From an uncultured Lachnospiraceae bacterium (lineage in GTDB: Bacteria > Bacillota_A > Clostridia > Lachnospirales > Lachnospiraceae), in NCBI GenBank assembly GCA_910585655.1, contig CAJUFW010000111.1, forward strand, positions 1-11,363: a DNA stretch of 11,363 bases, read 5' to 3'. Shown here piece after piece: positions 1 through 7,037 of the stretch. The translations under genes and the position numbers were made by a program. Position 1 is the stretch's first letter; each line of letters starts with the position of its first letter. Below the pieces are notes generated by a model. That model did no database searches. It had not been told where the DNA came from and saw nothing but the letters and a program-made list of their open reading frames with translations.

Positions 1-4
1 CGCG

Positions 5-31
5 AGAATTCCACTTTGTGGAATTCTTTTT
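5..31 (+). terminator. Intrinsic terminator of an off-window upstream gene
   Basis: A perfect 10-bp stem (5-14 paired with 18-27) closes a three-base TTT loop and runs directly into T28-T31, the layout of a Rho-independent terminator. It is oriented for transcription entering from the left, so a gene probably ends just before the window. Each arm contains a GAATTC, which is simply part of the palindrome. Confidence 0.85.
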
Positions 32-101
32 CATCTCAGAACAAATATCGGATGTGATTTTGGATTTTATTGGGAAAGAAATGGGAAAGGATAAAAAGAT
101 T

Positions 102-130
102 TATAACAAATATAATAAATGTTTGTAATA
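102..130. repeat. Imperfect inverted repeat upstream of the DUF2087 promoter
   Basis: The arm TATAACAAA (102-110) is mirrored by TTTGTAATA (122-130), with 8 of 9 positions complementary around an 11-base centre. It ends four bases before the -35 box, a position that would suit an operator. The region is extremely AT-rich, so chance symmetry is possible. Confidence 0.3.
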
Positions 131-133
131 TAG

Positions 134-162
134 TAGACAAAATAAAACATTTGTTTTATAAT
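134..162 (+). promoter_or_regulatory. Sigma-A promoter of the DUF2087-DUF1848 operon
   Basis: TAGACA at 134-139 matches the -35 consensus at 5 of 6 positions. TATAAT at 157-162 is a perfect -10 box, and the spacer is exactly 17 bases. Transcription would begin near 169, about 70 bases before the chosen start codon at 242. This is the best promoter in the window. Confidence 0.75.
142..159. promoter_or_regulatory. Candidate operator palindrome inside the promoter
   Basis: ATAAAAC (142-148) and GTTTTAT (153-159) are perfect 7-base inverted arms around ATTT. The palindrome fills the spacer and overlaps the first half of the -10 box, where a bound repressor would block RNA polymerase. The downstream regulator is a natural candidate ligand (autoregulation), but that is inference. 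Confidence 0.4.
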
Positions 163-241
163 GATGTTGACAGAAGATTATTTGTAAATGATTTACAGAA
201 GAACAAGAAAGAATAGAATCCATAAGAAGGGAGAGAACCGA

Positions 242-1051
242 ATGTCAAAACAGCAATTGTGGAACTATCCGTTAGAGGATATCATAAGGGGCTACACAGA
301 AAAGGAGTATACTTATTGTTGTGTCCTTTGCGGAAAACAGTATGAGAAAGGTCGTATTTATTCTATGGGCAAGTCAGAAGATAACCCAGGTGATTCGACT
401 TCGACCTCTGATTCGCTTTATGATGCCTTTGGTGCTGTCTGCGCCCATGTTCAGGAGGAACATATCGGGACGGCAGACTATTTGTTAGAGCAGCCTCAAG
501 TAAGCTCTTTGACGGGAATCAGTGAAGTTCAGAGGCAGCTTTTACAACTGATGTCCGCCGGACAGAGGGATCAGGAGATTGGAAAGACACTGGGAATTGC
601 GCCGTCTACGGTACGGAACCATCGGTTCCGTTTGCGGGAGCGGGAGAAGCAGGCAAAGCTGTTTTTGGCGATGATGCAGTCTTTGGAGCAAAAGACCGCG
701 GCGCCGATTTCCATGAGTGATGAAGGAGAGATTGAGGAGCTGTCTATGAGCGCGGCAATGATAGACGAACGCTATGGGATTACAAGCCAGGAGCGGGAGA
801 AAACCATAAAAACCTATCTGGATGAAACAGGAGCCTTAAAGCAGTTTCCGGCGAAGGAAAAGAAAAAGATTATTGTATTAGGGGAAATCGCAAAAAGCTT
901 TCAGGCGGATCGGACGTATATGGAAAGGGAAGTCAATCGGATTTTAAAAAGAATCTATGAAGAGGATTATCCAACGATCCGAAGGGCTTTGATTGAATAT
1001 GGTTTTATGGAGCGATCTGCAGACTGCCAGGTTTACCGGGTAAAGCTATGA
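242..1051 (+). CDS. HTH regulator with N-terminal Zn-finger-like motif and DUF2087 domain
   Basis: This is a probable cytoplasmic DNA-binding regulator of 269 residues. The N-terminus has a possible metal site: C26/C27 and C30, then C67, H69 and H74 after a Ser/Thr/Asp-rich linker. Residues about 87-132 form a LuxR/sigma-4-like helix-turn-helix, with 'GQRDQEIGKTLGIAPSTVRN' as its core. Residues about 185-267 match my memory of DUF2087, with 'QFPAKEKKK' and 'EREVNRIL'. An in-frame ATG at 188 would add 18 basic residues. I prefer 242 because AAGGGAG at 227-233 lies 8 bases before it and the promoter places the RNA start near 169. The gene overlaps the DUF1848 gene by four bases, so the two are probably translated in a coupled way. 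The ligand and target genes are unknown. Confidence 0.8.
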   Translation: MSKQQLWNYPLEDIIRGYTEKEYTYCCVLCGKQYEKGRIYSMGKSEDNPGDSTSTSDSLYDAFGAVCAHVQEEHIGTADYLLEQPQVSSLTGISEVQRQLLQLMSAGQRDQEIGKTLGIAPSTVRNHRFRLREREKQAKLFLAMMQSLEQKTAAPISMSDEGEIEELSMSAAMIDERYGITSQEREKTIKTYLDETGALKQFPAKEKKKIIVLGEIAKSFQADRTYMEREVNRILKRIYEEDYPTIRRALIEYGFMERSADCQVYRVKL

Positions 1052-2004
1052 TTCTTAGTGTGAGTAGGAGGACAGATATTCCGAATTATTATTCCGATTG
1101 GTTTTACAACCGTCTGCAGGAGGGATGGCTTTGTGTTCGTAATCCGATGAATCCCCGGCAGGTTAGCAGGCTGACCATAACGCCGGAGACAGTAGATGCG
1201 ATTGTATTCTGGACGAAAAATCCCCAGCCGATGTTAAGCAGGTTGGGAGAGCTGGCAGAGTATCCTTATTATATCCAGTTTACTCTTAGCGGATACGGGA
1301 AGGATTTAGAGCCTGGGATTCCTTCCAAACGGGAACAGATGTTGTCTGTTTTTGTACAGCTTGCAGAACGGGTAGGGGCAGAGAGGGTAGTTTGGCGGTA
1401 TGATCCGATTTTATTTACGCCAGGATATACGCCGGGCTACCATATAAAGGCATTTTCAGAGATAGCGAAAGCGTTGGAAGGGCATACGAAACGAGTGGTG
1501 ATCAGCTTTTTGGATTTATACGCTAAAACAAAGCGGAATTTAAAGGGCTGGAAGCTGATTCCGGAAAACGAGATTGCCCAGAGCGACCTGTTGCCGGAGG
1601 CAGCGAGAATGGAGTTTTCTTTCTTTATACAAGAACTGGCAGCCTGCGCGCAGGCACATGGGATGGAAATTTTTACCTGCGCCGAGCAAATGGAACTGTC
1701 TTCGTATGGAATACGTCATGGGAGCTGTATCGACCAGACTTGGATAGAACAATTACTAGGCTATCCGGTTTTGGTAAAAAAAGATCGGAATCAACGATCG
1801 GCATGTGGCTGTATAGAAAGCATTGATATAGGAACGTATCATACCTGTCGGAACGGCTGCCGATATTGCTATGCCAATGAGAACCAGGAGCGGGTAAAGG
1901 CATTGTCAGGGCAGTACGATCCGCACGCCCCGATTTTATGTGGGCAGATCACAAAGGAGGATACGGTAACGGAACGGGTTTGTCACAAACTTCCCAAAGC
2001 CTGA
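1048..2004 (+). CDS. DUF1848 family protein with C-terminal CX3CX2C motif
   Basis: This 318-residue protein has no characterised function that I know of. The opening 'ILSVSRRTDIPNYYSDWF', the 'FWTKNP' motif near 54-59 and 'WRYDPI' near 116-121 are hallmarks I associate with DUF1848. The C-terminus is cysteine-rich: C253, C255, then C267, C271 and C274 in CX3CX2C spacing, followed by YAN. That is the spacing radical SAM enzymes use to hold a [4Fe-4S] cluster. In those enzymes it normally lies near the N-terminus, so a permuted or analogous Fe-S enzyme is possible but unproven. No transmembrane segment or signal peptide is visible, so the protein is probably cytoplasmic. The start codon overlaps the stop of the regulator gene (ATGA), and no strong ribosome site precedes it, which points to translational coupling. 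Confidence 0.85.
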   Translation: MILSVSRRTDIPNYYSDWFYNRLQEGWLCVRNPMNPRQVSRLTITPETVDAIVFWTKNPQPMLSRLGELAEYPYYIQFTLSGYGKDLEPGIPSKREQMLSVFVQLAERVGAERVVWRYDPILFTPGYTPGYHIKAFSEIAKALEGHTKRVVISFLDLYAKTKRNLKGWKLIPENEIAQSDLLPEAARMEFSFFIQELAACAQAHGMEIFTCAEQMELSSYGIRHGSCIDQTWIEQLLGYPVLVKKDRNQRSACGCIESIDIGTYHTCRNGCRYCYANENQERVKALSGQYDPHAPILCGQITKEDTVTERVCHKLPKA

Positions 2005-2043
2005 ATAAAATGCAGTACAGGAAAAAAGCAATGGTGATAGAAC

Positions 2044-2679
2044 GTGGCAGGTTTGGTAGAAGCATGGGTGCTGGCAGCAGCATTGTCCGTGGACGCCTTT
2101 GTGGCTAGCTTTGCCTATGGAAGCAGCCGTATCCGAATCCCTCTTGTTTCGGTGCTGATTATGGATGTCGTTAGTGCCGGAACACTGGCGTTTTCCCTGG
2201 CAATGGGGAATTGGCTGCAAGGGTTTTTTCCCGGGTGGGTGACAAAAGGAATTTGTTTTTTGGTATTGCTTGCCTTGGGTTTGATAAAGTTATTGGACGG
2301 AGCGGTTAAAACATTGATCAGACAGTTTGGCAGGAACGCGGCGAGGCTGAATTTTTCGGTTTGCAGTCTGCGTTTTGTTTTGACGGTTTACGCCGATCCG
2401 GAGCCTGCCGATTTGGATCAATCAAACGTCATTTCTCCCAAGGAAGCAGCTTCTCTGGCACTGGCATTGTCCTTGGACGGGCTGGCTGTGGGGTTTGGGG
2501 CAGCGATGGGAGATATGAATGCGCTGGCGGCTGTATTTGGTGTTCTGGTGATCAATGCGCTGGCGATTTTAGCCGGAGTATGGCTGGGGAATGGAGCTGC
2601 CGGGAAGCTGCCCTTTCCTATTTCCTGGCTGGGCGGTGTGATTTTGATCGTGATTGCCGTTTTAAAGCTAAGTGTTTAA
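2044..2679 (+). CDS. ytaF: YtaF/MntP-type polytopic membrane protein (GTG start)
   Basis: This is a 211-residue hydrophobic protein with about six membrane helices. The two halves are related: 'ALSVDAFVASFAYG' (D17) is echoed by 'ALSLDGLAVGFGAA' (D145). Paired intramembrane aspartates are typical of the MntP manganese exporters and of the sporulation membrane protein YtaF, whose length is about the same. A charged loop near 96-134 separates the halves. The start is GTG. An in-frame TAG at 2038-2040 excludes a longer protein, and GGTGAT at 2033-2038, complementary to the 16S rRNA 3' end, lies five bases before it. An out-of-frame ATG at 2031 leads only to a short dead-end frame. The gene follows DUF1848 by 39 bases, so it may be read from the same promoter. 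Whether it exports metal or acts in sporulation cannot be decided here. Confidence 0.75.
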   Translation: MAGLVEAWVLAAALSVDAFVASFAYGSSRIRIPLVSVLIMDVVSAGTLAFSLAMGNWLQGFFPGWVTKGICFLVLLALGLIKLLDGAVKTLIRQFGRNAARLNFSVCSLRFVLTVYADPEPADLDQSNVISPKEAASLALALSLDGLAVGFGAAMGDMNALAAVFGVLVINALAILAGVWLGNGAAGKLPFPISWLGGVILIVIAVLKLSV

Positions 2680-2723
2680 GACAATGCGACAAGAATGGAA
2701 ATTTGTAGCATTTGCCAATACAA

Positions 2724-2762
2724 GGGAGAGTGTTTGAATCTTTCAAATGCTCTTCTTTTTTT
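2724..2762 (+). terminator. Intrinsic terminator after ytaF
   Basis: A 12-bp stem (2727-2738 with 2742-2753, including two G-T wobbles) closes a TCT loop and can be extended by weaker pairs. It is followed by a T-rich tract up to 2762. It closes the first transcription unit 45 bases after the ytaF stop codon. Confidence 0.75.
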
Positions 2763-2769
2763 GTATACT
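2741..2769 (+). promoter_or_regulatory. Possible weak promoter for the MMPL-lipoprotein pair
   Basis: TATACT at 2764-2769 matches the -10 consensus at 5 of 6 positions. TTTCAA at 2741-2746, 17 bases upstream, matches the -35 at only 3 of 6 and lies inside the terminator stem. A promoter is needed here because a terminator precedes the next gene. This is the best candidate I can see. Confidence 0.35.
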
Positions 2770-2823
2770 TTGGGTATCAAAAAACAGCCGAATTTGATGA
2801 GGCTTAAAACTAGGAGGATGACT

Positions 2824-4905
2824 ATGATTCGATTTGGAAAGGGAGTTGTAAAACTTAGAATACCGATTTTGGTACTCAGCCTGGCGCTGTTGGTTCCGTC
2901 TGTATTCGGCATTATCCATACCAGAGTAAACTACGATATTCTCTCGTATTTGCCGGGAGATATTGAAACAATGGTAGGTCAGGATATTTTGGTGGAGGAA
3001 TTTCAAACAGGAGCCTTTTCCCTTTGCGTGGTGGAGGGAATGGAGTGGAAGGATGTAGCCGCTCTAAAAGAGAAAATGGAAGGGGTAGAGCATGTTTCCA
3101 AGGTGGTCTGGTATGATTCGGTAGCAGATTTATCCATTCCCGTGGAAGTGCTTCCGGAATCGGTTCGGGAGTTTTTTGCAAAAGAGGATAGTACATTGTT
3201 GGCAGTGCTGTTTGATACTACCATGTCGTCGGATGAAACGATGAAAGCAATCGAAGAAATTCGGGGTCTGGCAAGAGAGCAATGCTTTGTCAGCGGGATG
3301 GCGGCAGTGGTTTTAGATACAAAGAATCTCTCCAATCGCGAGACGCCGTTGTATGTTTTGATAGCCGTTTTACTTTCTGTTTTGGTATTATCCGTGACGA
3401 TGGATTCGGCTCTGGTGCCGTTGTTTATTCTGCTTAGCATTGGAATGGCGATTTTGTATAACCTGGGAACCAATCTGGTAAAAGGGGAGATTTCTTATAT
3501 TACACAGGCGCTTTGCGCGGTACTGCAGCTTGGCGTTACAATGGATTATTCTATTTTTTTATGGCACAGTTATCAGGAGCAGCAGGAACGATTTGAAGGA
3601 GATAAAAAAAGGGCGATGGCGCACGCCATATCCAATACGATAACGTCTGTGGTAGGAAGCTCGATGACGACCGTAGCCGGGTTTATCGCTCTTTGCTTTA
3701 TGAGCTTTACCTTAGGTCTGGATTTGGGAGTGGTAATGGCGAAGGGCGTTGTGATTGGAGTCGTTTGCTGTGTTACCGTATTGCCTTCTCTGATTCTGGT
3801 TTTTGATCGGGTACTGGAAAAAACGAAGCATCGTCCGCTGCTGCCGGAATTTTCCTGGCTGACGAAGCTGGTAACAAACTATTTTGGTATCTTCCTGGCA
3901 CTGTTTTTAGTGCTTTTATATCCAGCTTGGAAGGGATATACGAATACCAATGTATACTATAATCTGGACGAAACTTTACCGAAGGAGCTGGAGAGCATTA
4001 TAGCGAACAGCAAGTTAGAGGAAACGTTTGACATGAATTCTACCCATATGCTTTTGGTGGATGGCAGTCTCTCCGGCAAGGAAATCCATGCGATGTCGGA
4101 GGAAATGAAGAAGGTAGACGGTGTAAAAATGGTACTGGGGCTTGACGCTTTGCTTGGACCGACGGTGCCGAAGGAGATGATAGCGGATTCGGTAAGGGAG
4201 GCTTTGGAAAATGAAAACTATCAGCTACTTTTGGTAAATTCGGAATATAAAGTAGCAACCGATGAGGTAAACAGACAGATTGAGGAGTTAAACGAGGTAG
4301 TAAAGCGTTATGATGCCAAGGGAATGTTGGTAGGAGAAGCGCCTTGTACAAAAGATTTGATTCGGATTACGGATCGGGATTTCCAGATTGTCAGCGCAGT
4401 GTCGATCGGAGCTATTTTTATCCTGATTGCGCTTGTGTTCAAATCTATTTCGCTGCCGGTTATTTTGGTCAGCGTAATTGAATTTGCAATTTTTATCAAT
4501 ATGGGGATTCCTTATTACACGCAGACGGAGCTGCCGTTTATCGCTTCGATTGTCATTGGAACGATTCAGCTTGGCGCAACCGTAGACTATGCGATTTTAA
4601 TGACGAATCGTTATAAAAAAGAACGGTTCTGCGGGAAGGAGAAAAAAGAAGCGATTTCAATTGCTCATCAGACGTCAGTTCGTTCGATTTTGGTCAGTGC
4701 CTTCAGCTTTTTTGCAGCAACGTTTGGGGTAGGCATGTATTCCAATATTGATATGATAAGCTCTCTTTGTCTGCTGATGGCGCGAGGAGCTGTTATCAGT
4801 ATGGTAGTTGTTCTGACGATGCTTCCGGCAATGTTTATGGTGTTTGATAAAGTAATCTGCAAAACATCTGCCGGGTTTCTGCCGCGGTCAGGATGTCCTC
4901 TTTGA
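2824..4905 (+). CDS. RND/MMPL family transporter
   Basis: This is a 693-residue inner-membrane exporter of the MMPL branch of the RND superfamily, expected to be driven by the proton gradient. One helix (about 13-30) is followed by an extracellular domain (about 31-175), a helix cluster (about 177-326), a further helix near 353-368, a second extracellular domain (about 370-520) and a last cluster (about 523-675). The duplicated halves carry 'QLGVTMDY' (D241) and 'QLGATVDY' (D588), matching the Asp-Tyr proton-relay pairs known from MmpL proteins. The start at 2824 is set by AGGAGG at 2812-2817, six bases upstream. The in-frame ATG at 2818 abuts that site, and upstream in-frame codons would add an unrelated Cys-rich leader. 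The next gene, 86 bases on, encodes a heptad-repeat lipoprotein and is a likely partner. The substrate is unknown; lipids, cell-envelope precursors and antimicrobial compounds are family precedents. Confidence 0.88.
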   Translation: MIRFGKGVVKLRIPILVLSLALLVPSVFGIIHTRVNYDILSYLPGDIETMVGQDILVEEFQTGAFSLCVVEGMEWKDVAALKEKMEGVEHVSKVVWYDSVADLSIPVEVLPESVREFFAKEDSTLLAVLFDTTMSSDETMKAIEEIRGLAREQCFVSGMAAVVLDTKNLSNRETPLYVLIAVLLSVLVLSVTMDSALVPLFILLSIGMAILYNLGTNLVKGEISYITQALCAVLQLGVTMDYSIFLWHSYQEQQERFEGDKKRAMAHAISNTITSVVGSSMTTVAGFIALCFMSFTLGLDLGVVMAKGVVIGVVCCVTVLPSLILVFDRVLEKTKHRPLLPEFSWLTKLVTNYFGIFLALFLVLLYPAWKGYTNTNVYYNLDETLPKELESIIANSKLEETFDMNSTHMLLVDGSLSGKEIHAMSEEMKKVDGVKMVLGLDALLGPTVPKEMIADSVREALENENYQLLLVNSEYKVATDEVNRQIEELNEVVKRYDAKGMLVGEAPCTKDLIRITDRDFQIVSAVSIGAIFILIALVFKSISLPVILVSVIEFAIFINMGIPYYTQTELPFIASIVIGTIQLGATVDYAILMTNRYKKERFCGKEKKEAISIAHQTSVRSILVSAFSFFAATFGVGMYSNIDMISSLCLLMARGAVISMVVVLTMLPAMFMVFDKVICKTSAGFLPRSGCPL

Positions 4906-4931
4906 AATAGGTGATTCTTAGCAGATATGCT
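4902..4931 (+). promoter_or_regulatory. Possible internal promoter before the heptad lipoprotein
   Basis: TTGAAA (4902-4907, 5 of 6 to the -35 consensus) and TATGCT (4926-4931, 4 of 6) are separated by 18 bases. The -35 box overlaps the stop codon of the MMPL gene. The pair could give the lipoprotein gene its own transcript, or it could be chance. Confidence 0.3.
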
Positions 4932-4933
4932 AA
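4918..4933. promoter_or_regulatory. Perfect palindrome overlapping the candidate -10 box
   Basis: TTAGCA and TGCTAA are perfect 6-base inverted arms around GATA. No T-run follows on either strand, so it is not a terminator. It overlaps the candidate -10 element at 4926-4931, which would suit an operator. As RNA it could form a small hairpin between the two genes. Confidence 0.35.
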
Positions 4934-4991
4934 ATAAGAAATGAAATATAAATAAAAATAAAACAATAAATAGAAAATAGGAGCGATAGAT

Positions 4992-7028
4992 ATGAGAAAA
5001 TGGCAATGGAAAAAAAGTATGGCAGTAGTATTATCCATAACAATGGTACTTTCTTTGGCAGGCTGTGGGGCAGAGGAAGCCAAAACAGCAGAAGTCGGCG
5101 CGGTTTTCGAGGAAAAACCTGTCCGAATTTCCAAAGCAGAGCTGAACGGAGCATATACGGCGGACTATGAAAAAGCGGAAACGGTATATGTTCTGGCAGA
5201 TGCAAACGGATCGGCAGAGCAGGTATTGGTCAGCAGTTGGCTGAAAAATACGTCGGGTGCAGAGAACCTGTTAGACTGTGCAGAATTAGAAAATCTAATG
5301 AATGTAAAAGGTGACGAACGATACTGTCAGGAAGATGGAGAGCTGATTTGGCAGGCAAAGGGAGCGGATATTTATTATCAGGGCGAAAGCAGCCAGGAAG
5401 CGCCGGTAGAGGTATGTATTACCTATTACCTGGACGGAGAAGAGATTGCGCCGCAGGATCTGGCAGGAAAAAGCGGACGTTTGAAAATGCGGTTTGACTA
5501 TATCAATCATGCGAAACAAGAGGTAATGATAGGCGGAAAACAGGAAAGCATTTATACGCCGTTTGGAATGGTGACAGGCGTGTTGCTGCCAGTTGATCGG
5601 GTAAAGAATCTGGAAGTGACAAACGGTCAGGTGATTTCGGACGGCAGTCAACAGATCGCAGTAGGTATGGCGTTTCCGGGGCTAAGAGAAAGTCTGGGGT
5701 TGACGGATACAGAGGAAAATGCCAGGGACTGGGGAGAGTTGCAGCTAGCAGACTATGTGGAGATGGAAGCGGATGTGACAGATTTTGAACTGGCAATGAC
5801 GATTACTGCAGCTTCTCCTGATTTGCTTAAACAACTGTTAGAAGAAGGCTCGAAGCAAGAACAGGAACATGATTTAGATTCGGTAAAAGATGGGGTAAAG
5901 GAGTTGACGGACGCATCTGCCAGGCTGGCGGAGGGAAGCCAGGAAGTAGCGGAAGGTAGTCAGGAACTGGCAGACGGGAGCCGGGAACTGGCGGAGGGCA
6001 GTAAGAACCTGGTCAGTGGAAGTAAGGAGTTAGAAAACGGCAGTAAAAAGCTGGAAAGTGGCAGTCGGGAGATAAAAACGGGAGCCGATACATTGGTTGA
6101 AAAAACAGGAGAATTAGCGACCGGCGCGGCGGATTTACATTCCGGGATTGCAGCTTATACAACAGGGGTTTCCGAACTGGCAGACGGGATTGCGGCACTG
6201 GGGGATGGAACAACAGCGTTGACGACAGGCAGCGACACGCTGGACGCAGGCATTGGAGAACTGAAAAACGGAGCGGATGCTTTGGTAGCAGGTTATGAAG
6301 GAGAGCATGGCGCGGTAGCGGGAGCGAAGACACTGGCGGCAGGATTGGAACAGCTTTCCCAGGCGATGTCCGGGCTACCGCTTCCGGAGGAATATGCCGG
6401 AGTGATAAAGCAAGTAGAACAACTGGCGCAAGGTGCAAACGGGCTTTCTACAGGTGTAGAGCAGCTCTATCAGGGAACCGTTTCTCTGCAAACCGGAATC
6501 CAGACGTTGGCAGGTGGAGCCGCTACGTTAAAAGCCGGAATCGGTCAAATGGAGGAGGGTGTCAAAGCTCTTTCAGAAGGAGCCGGGCAGCTAACCGGAT
6601 CTTCGGAAGCTCTAAAAAGCGGTGCAAAGAGCCTGGCAGACGGAGGAAAACTGTTACAGGAGGGCGCGATTACCTTGGCAAAAGGAAGCCTGACACTTTC
6701 AAACGGAGCCGCAAGCTTGACAGAGGGAGCCACCGCTCTTTCCGGCGGAGCCGCCGCACTTTCAGAGGGAGCCGATGCCCTTTCTGTCGGAGCGGCAGCG
6801 CTGGCAGAAGGAACGATAACGCTGCATGAGGGCATGGTTGAATTTGATCAGGAAGGCATCCAGGCGTTAAGTGATGTCTTAGGCGATTTGGACTTGGCAG
6901 ATCTAAAAGAGCGTTTGGAAGCGATGTTAAATGCGGCTAAGGTATATCGTTCCTTTGCAGGCAATGTAGAGGAAGCAGAAAGTCATGTCAGCTTCCTGAT
7001 TCGGACGGATTCGATTCGCAAGAAATAA
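4992..7028 (+). CDS. Lipoprotein with Leu/Gly heptad repeats, partner of the MMPL transporter
   Basis: This is a 678-residue exported lipoprotein. A basic N-terminus and hydrophobic stretch lead to the lipobox LAGC, with C25 as the predicted lipidated cysteine. Residues about 40-290 form a domain I do not recognise. Residues about 302-614 are built from xxxLxxG heptads, the repeat seen in YhgE/Pip-type proteins. There are 19 units at 302-434, two or so at 445-458 and 20 at 475-614. A short C-terminal domain ends 'SHVSFLIRTDSI'. YhgE/Pip proteins carry flanking membrane domains, whereas this one has only the lipid anchor. The start is set by AGGAG at 4979-4983, eight bases upstream. The position behind an MMPL gene suggests a long extracellular strut or adaptor for that exporter. 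That role is inferred. Confidence 0.82.
   Translation: MRKWQWKKSMAVVLSITMVLSLAGCGAEEAKTAEVGAVFEEKPVRISKAELNGAYTADYEKAETVYVLADANGSAEQVLVSSWLKNTSGAENLLDCAELENLMNVKGDERYCQEDGELIWQAKGADIYYQGESSQEAPVEVCITYYLDGEEIAPQDLAGKSGRLKMRFDYINHAKQEVMIGGKQESIYTPFGMVTGVLLPVDRVKNLEVTNGQVISDGSQQIAVGMAFPGLRESLGLTDTEENARDWGELQLADYVEMEADVTDFELAMTITAASPDLLKQLLEEGSKQEQEHDLDSVKDGVKELTDASARLAEGSQEVAEGSQELADGSRELAEGSKNLVSGSKELENGSKKLESGSREIKTGADTLVEKTGELATGAADLHSGIAAYTTGVSELADGIAALGDGTTALTTGSDTLDAGIGELKNGADALVAGYEGEHGAVAGAKTLAAGLEQLSQAMSGLPLPEEYAGVIKQVEQLAQGANGLSTGVEQLYQGTVSLQTGIQTLAGGAATLKAGIGQMEEGVKALSEGAGQLTGSSEALKSGAKSLADGGKLLQEGAITLAKGSLTLSNGAASLTEGATALSGGAAALSEGADALSVGAAALAEGTITLHEGMVEFDQEGIQALSDVLGDLDLADLKERLEAMLNAAKVYRSFAGNVEEAESHVSFLIRTDSIRKK
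5895..6293 (+). repeat. First heptad block (19 coding repeats of 21 bases)
   Basis: Residues 302-434 keep one unbroken seven-residue register with Leu at the fourth position and Gly at the seventh (G315, G322, G329 and on to G434). Exceptions at the Gly position are A308 and K371; V319, I361 and Y389 replace Leu. The DNA units have diverged, so the block is old rather than a recent tandem expansion. The early units are rich in Ser, Glu and Lys. Confidence 0.85.
6414..6833 (+). repeat. Second heptad block (20 coding repeats of 21 bases)
   Basis: Residues 475-614 again keep a continuous register, with Gly from G481 to G614. The exceptions are S537 for Gly and M520 for Leu. The register is shifted by five residues relative to the first block, because the 40-residue break between them is not a multiple of seven. 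The units are Ala/Gly/Thr-rich and less charged than those of the first block. Confidence 0.85.
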
Positions 7029-7037
7029 AAGATTTGG

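Noticed and set aside
167..172. Perfect -35 hexamer TTGACA downstream of the chosen promoter
   Set aside because: At 16-18 bases downstream there is only TGATTT, GATTTA or ATTTAC, none close to TATAAT, and the pair TAGACA-17-TATAAT just upstream is much better.
188..241. Longer N-terminus for the DUF2087 regulator (ATG at 188)
   Set aside because: The 18 added residues are basic and unlike a domain, the ribosome site before 188 is poor, and 242 has AAGGGAG at eight bases.
2031..2033. ATG start with AGGA upstream just before ytaF
   Set aside because: It is out of frame with ytaF and stops after about 25 codons without recognisable content.
2361..2708. Open frame of 115 codons overlapping ytaF
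   Set aside because: It is another frame of a clearly supported membrane-protein gene and is rich in Cys, Gly and Arg, with no domain.
5895..6833. CRISPR-like or satellite array from the 21-base periodicity
   Set aside because: The units are diverged, in-frame heptads of a protein, without conserved repeats or spacers.
6545..6835. Minus-strand open frame with regular Pro/Ala/Ser repeats
   Set aside because: Its periodicity is the antisense image of the xxxLxxG heptads.
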